A stretch of 43,352 nucleotides of DNA from Chara braunii (taxonomy: Eukaryota > Streptophyta > Charophyceae > Charales > Characeae): positions 766,339-809,690 of the forward strand of contig BFEA01000383.1 of assembly GCA_003427395.1 (NCBI GenBank), in the 5' to 3' direction. The translations under genes were made by a program, and so were the position numbers. Positions 41,578 to 43,352 of the stretch are shown in pieces; positions within the stretch are counted from its first letter, which is position 1, and each line of letters starts with the position of its first letter. The notes beneath the pieces were generated by a model that searched no databases, was not told where the DNA came from, and worked only from the letters and a program-made list of their open reading frames with translations.

Positions 41578-42583
41578 TGCAATTCATTGCAGAATGGGGG
41601 AAGGAAAGGGGGGAAGAGATTGGGCGCATAGAAGCAGCAGAAAGGGAGGAGGGGGGATGGCAGGGGAGAGGTGGTTGCGCGGAGGTCAGGTGGAGAGAGA
41701 AAGGAGGTCACGGAGGTTGGGCGGAGAGAGGCAGGAGAGAGGGAGGAGGGAGGGAGAAGGGAGAGTGGAGGGAGGACAGCGGTAGGAGGGAGGCAGTCGG
41801 GCAAAATTGGGATGGACGGACGCGTGTCAGAGAGAGGGTATTGAGCACACGTAGAGGTGATATCCAGTGGAGACCGAGTGGAGGGAGTAAGGAGCCGCAA
41901 TGAAGGCTAGCTAGAGATCAGCTGTATGAACGGAGGAGGAGCCGAGGAGATCGCTGAGGTAGGAAAGAGGGCGGGAGGAGGTAAGAAGGATGGTGGTTGG
42001 AGAGACGAAAGGCAGAAGGTGGAGGGGGGGGGGGAGGACATGGAGGAGGTTAGGCGGAAGTCGGGTTGAGGTCAGGCGGAGGGAGGTGAAGGAGGGAAGA
42101 AGACGAGAGGAAAGCGGTCGAGTGGGAGGAGGAAGGAAGCGGAAAGGAGTTGGTGGATGGAGGGAGGGCGCACAAGTTAGGCAGGGGTCGGATGAATGGA
42201 GGGATGGAGGGAAGGATGAAAAGAGGTCAAACAGAGGAAGGAAGGATGGGGGAAGGAGGTCGGTCGGAGGTCCGTCGGAGGTCCACTGGAGAGAGGAAGA
42301 AGGGGGAAGGGAAAAAGGAGGTCGGCCGGAGGTTGAGCGCAGGGAGGAAAAAAAGGGAAAAAACTTTAAAAAGGGGGAAGGCGGGGAAAAGGAGGTCGGG
42401 CAGACGTCAGGTGGAGAGAGGGAGGATTTCGCGGAGGTCAGGCCTAGGTTGGGTGGAGGGAGGGAGGAAGTTGGGCAGTGGAGGAGAAAAAATGAAGAAG
42501 AAGAAGAAGTATTCAAGAAGACGAAGCAGAATCAAAGAATCAACGAAGTAGAAAAGAAAAAGCAGAAGAAAAAATCGAAGAAG

Positions 42584-42615
<32 letters not shown>
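41578..42615 (+). repeat. 1-kb purine-biased tract with degenerate GGAGGTCGG repeats
   Basis: The plus strand is almost all A and G for about 1 kb, with words such as GGAGGTC and GGTCGG(C)GGAGG recurring at irregular spacing, and an (AGA)n run at its right end (about 42574-42612). Open frames on both strands (Arg/Glu/Gly-rich or Ser/Pro/Leu-rich) follow from composition. Confidence 0.7.
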
Positions 42616-43352
42616 TAGAAGGAGGCGAAGGCATGGGAGTGTGAGGGGAAGGCACGGTGCAAGGCGCACTGCAAATGCACGGCACAGCGGCTCCCGCTCA
42701 GAGGTACCGGAAGTCAAGTGATGACGGTTTGGACTTGGTTTCCCGCATGCACCAGCTCCTGTCGTCAGATCAACATCTCAGGGCCACGCTGTGGCTACGT
42801 TGGAAAATTACTCAAAGCCCTGCTGGTGGGACTTAGTGCCTCGCCGCGCCACCTGCCAAACGCACAGAAGACAAATACTGCGGTAGTGCATAGTTCCATG
42901 ATTTAGCGGAAGATTCCTTCTCATTTTGCAAATTTGGTGACTGGCGCGGCGAGGCCCTTAGCCTCCGGTCGGTGGCGGAAGAGAGCCAGAAGACTGCAGA
43001 GTACCATGCTGGAATCCAAAACATGCGGAAGAGGGCCTCACTGCACATGGTCCAAAACATGAGAATCCAAAATGAAATTGAATTTTCTCCTACTGCAAGG
43101 AACCTGACTGTTCATAGCTTGCTGGAGTGTATCTCATTGCATGCATAAATGTCATCATACAGATAGGGAAACTTCACACGTAGCCAAATCGAGATGAGAT
43201 GAGAACCAGATCGCACAGCTTATATTATCACCACAACATTATACAAAGAGTATCTCGAGTCCAAGAGTTCAGTGCCTACAGAGTACAAGTCTCCTTCGTT
43301 CCATACTCAATATAGGCCCTGGCTCAGCCAGTGTCTGCCCTCAGATCACAGG
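42616..43352. other. unassigned right edge
   Basis: Ordinary composition and no convincing frame. The short phrase AATCCAAAA(C/T) occurs twice near 43013 and 43063. Confidence 0.35.

Noticed and set aside
41556-42721. Gly/Arg/Glu-rich or Ser/Pro-rich proteins on both strands
   Set aside because: They are explained by the purine-only composition of the tract.

Overview
This window is repeat-dominated nuclear DNA from a eukaryote of the plant lineage. Evidence for that: Ty3/gypsy LTR retrotransposons (the most complete one chromodomain-bearing) primed by the plant initiator-Met tRNA site (exact TGGTATCAGAGC at 13664-13675, minus strand), an L1-type LINE, a U6 snRNA pseudogene, and one exon resembling the Nexin_C region of plant PX-domain sorting nexins. 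A large streptophyte alga such as Chara would fit, but that is a guess. Scattered N bases and long homopolymers suggest a short-read draft assembly. No complete host gene is present.

Layout. (1) 1-4850: Ty3/gypsy element 'G1' on the minus strand: 5' LTR, primer site, leader, gag in one frame with four nonsense codons, a zinc knuckle, a canonical -1 slippery heptamer and the start of the protease, which runs off the left edge. G1 interrupts (2) a plus-strand L1-type LINE, 4851-9603, retaining the endonuclease-RT linker, RT, C-terminal Cys/His domain, 3' UTR and A13 tail. The LINE interrupts the RT of (3) 'G2', a minus-strand gypsy element, 9604-13675 and beyond. This is a three-deep nest. (4) 14666-23053: 'G3', an almost complete plus-strand chromovirus with two LTRs, a 4-bp GTAT target duplication, gag, protease, RT, RNase H, integrase and chromodomain, broken by frameshifts and small deletions. 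(5) 23058-26700: G3 flank with a U6 fragment and the sorting-nexin-like exon (minus strand). (6) 26700-36440: almost 10 kb with no convincing gene but many strong inverted repeats. These include about 16 tandem stem-loops (30856-32085), a pair of cUACGg-tetraloop elements (32479-32591), and a family of ~0.3-0.9-kb structured repeats (about 33400-36440). (7) 36440-43352: purine-rich tracts, probable LTRs of further minus-strand gypsy elements (G4, G5), and a solo LTR of the G3 family with its own 4-bp TAGT duplication.

The most unusual signal is the stem-loop array. A CCC(T)-TAAGTT-(A)GGG core is nearly constant, while the flanking stems differ between copies in ways that keep pairing. The wobble pairs favour the plus strand, so a plus-strand RNA may be what is selected. 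The function is unknown; an organelle-derived insertion is a serious alternative.
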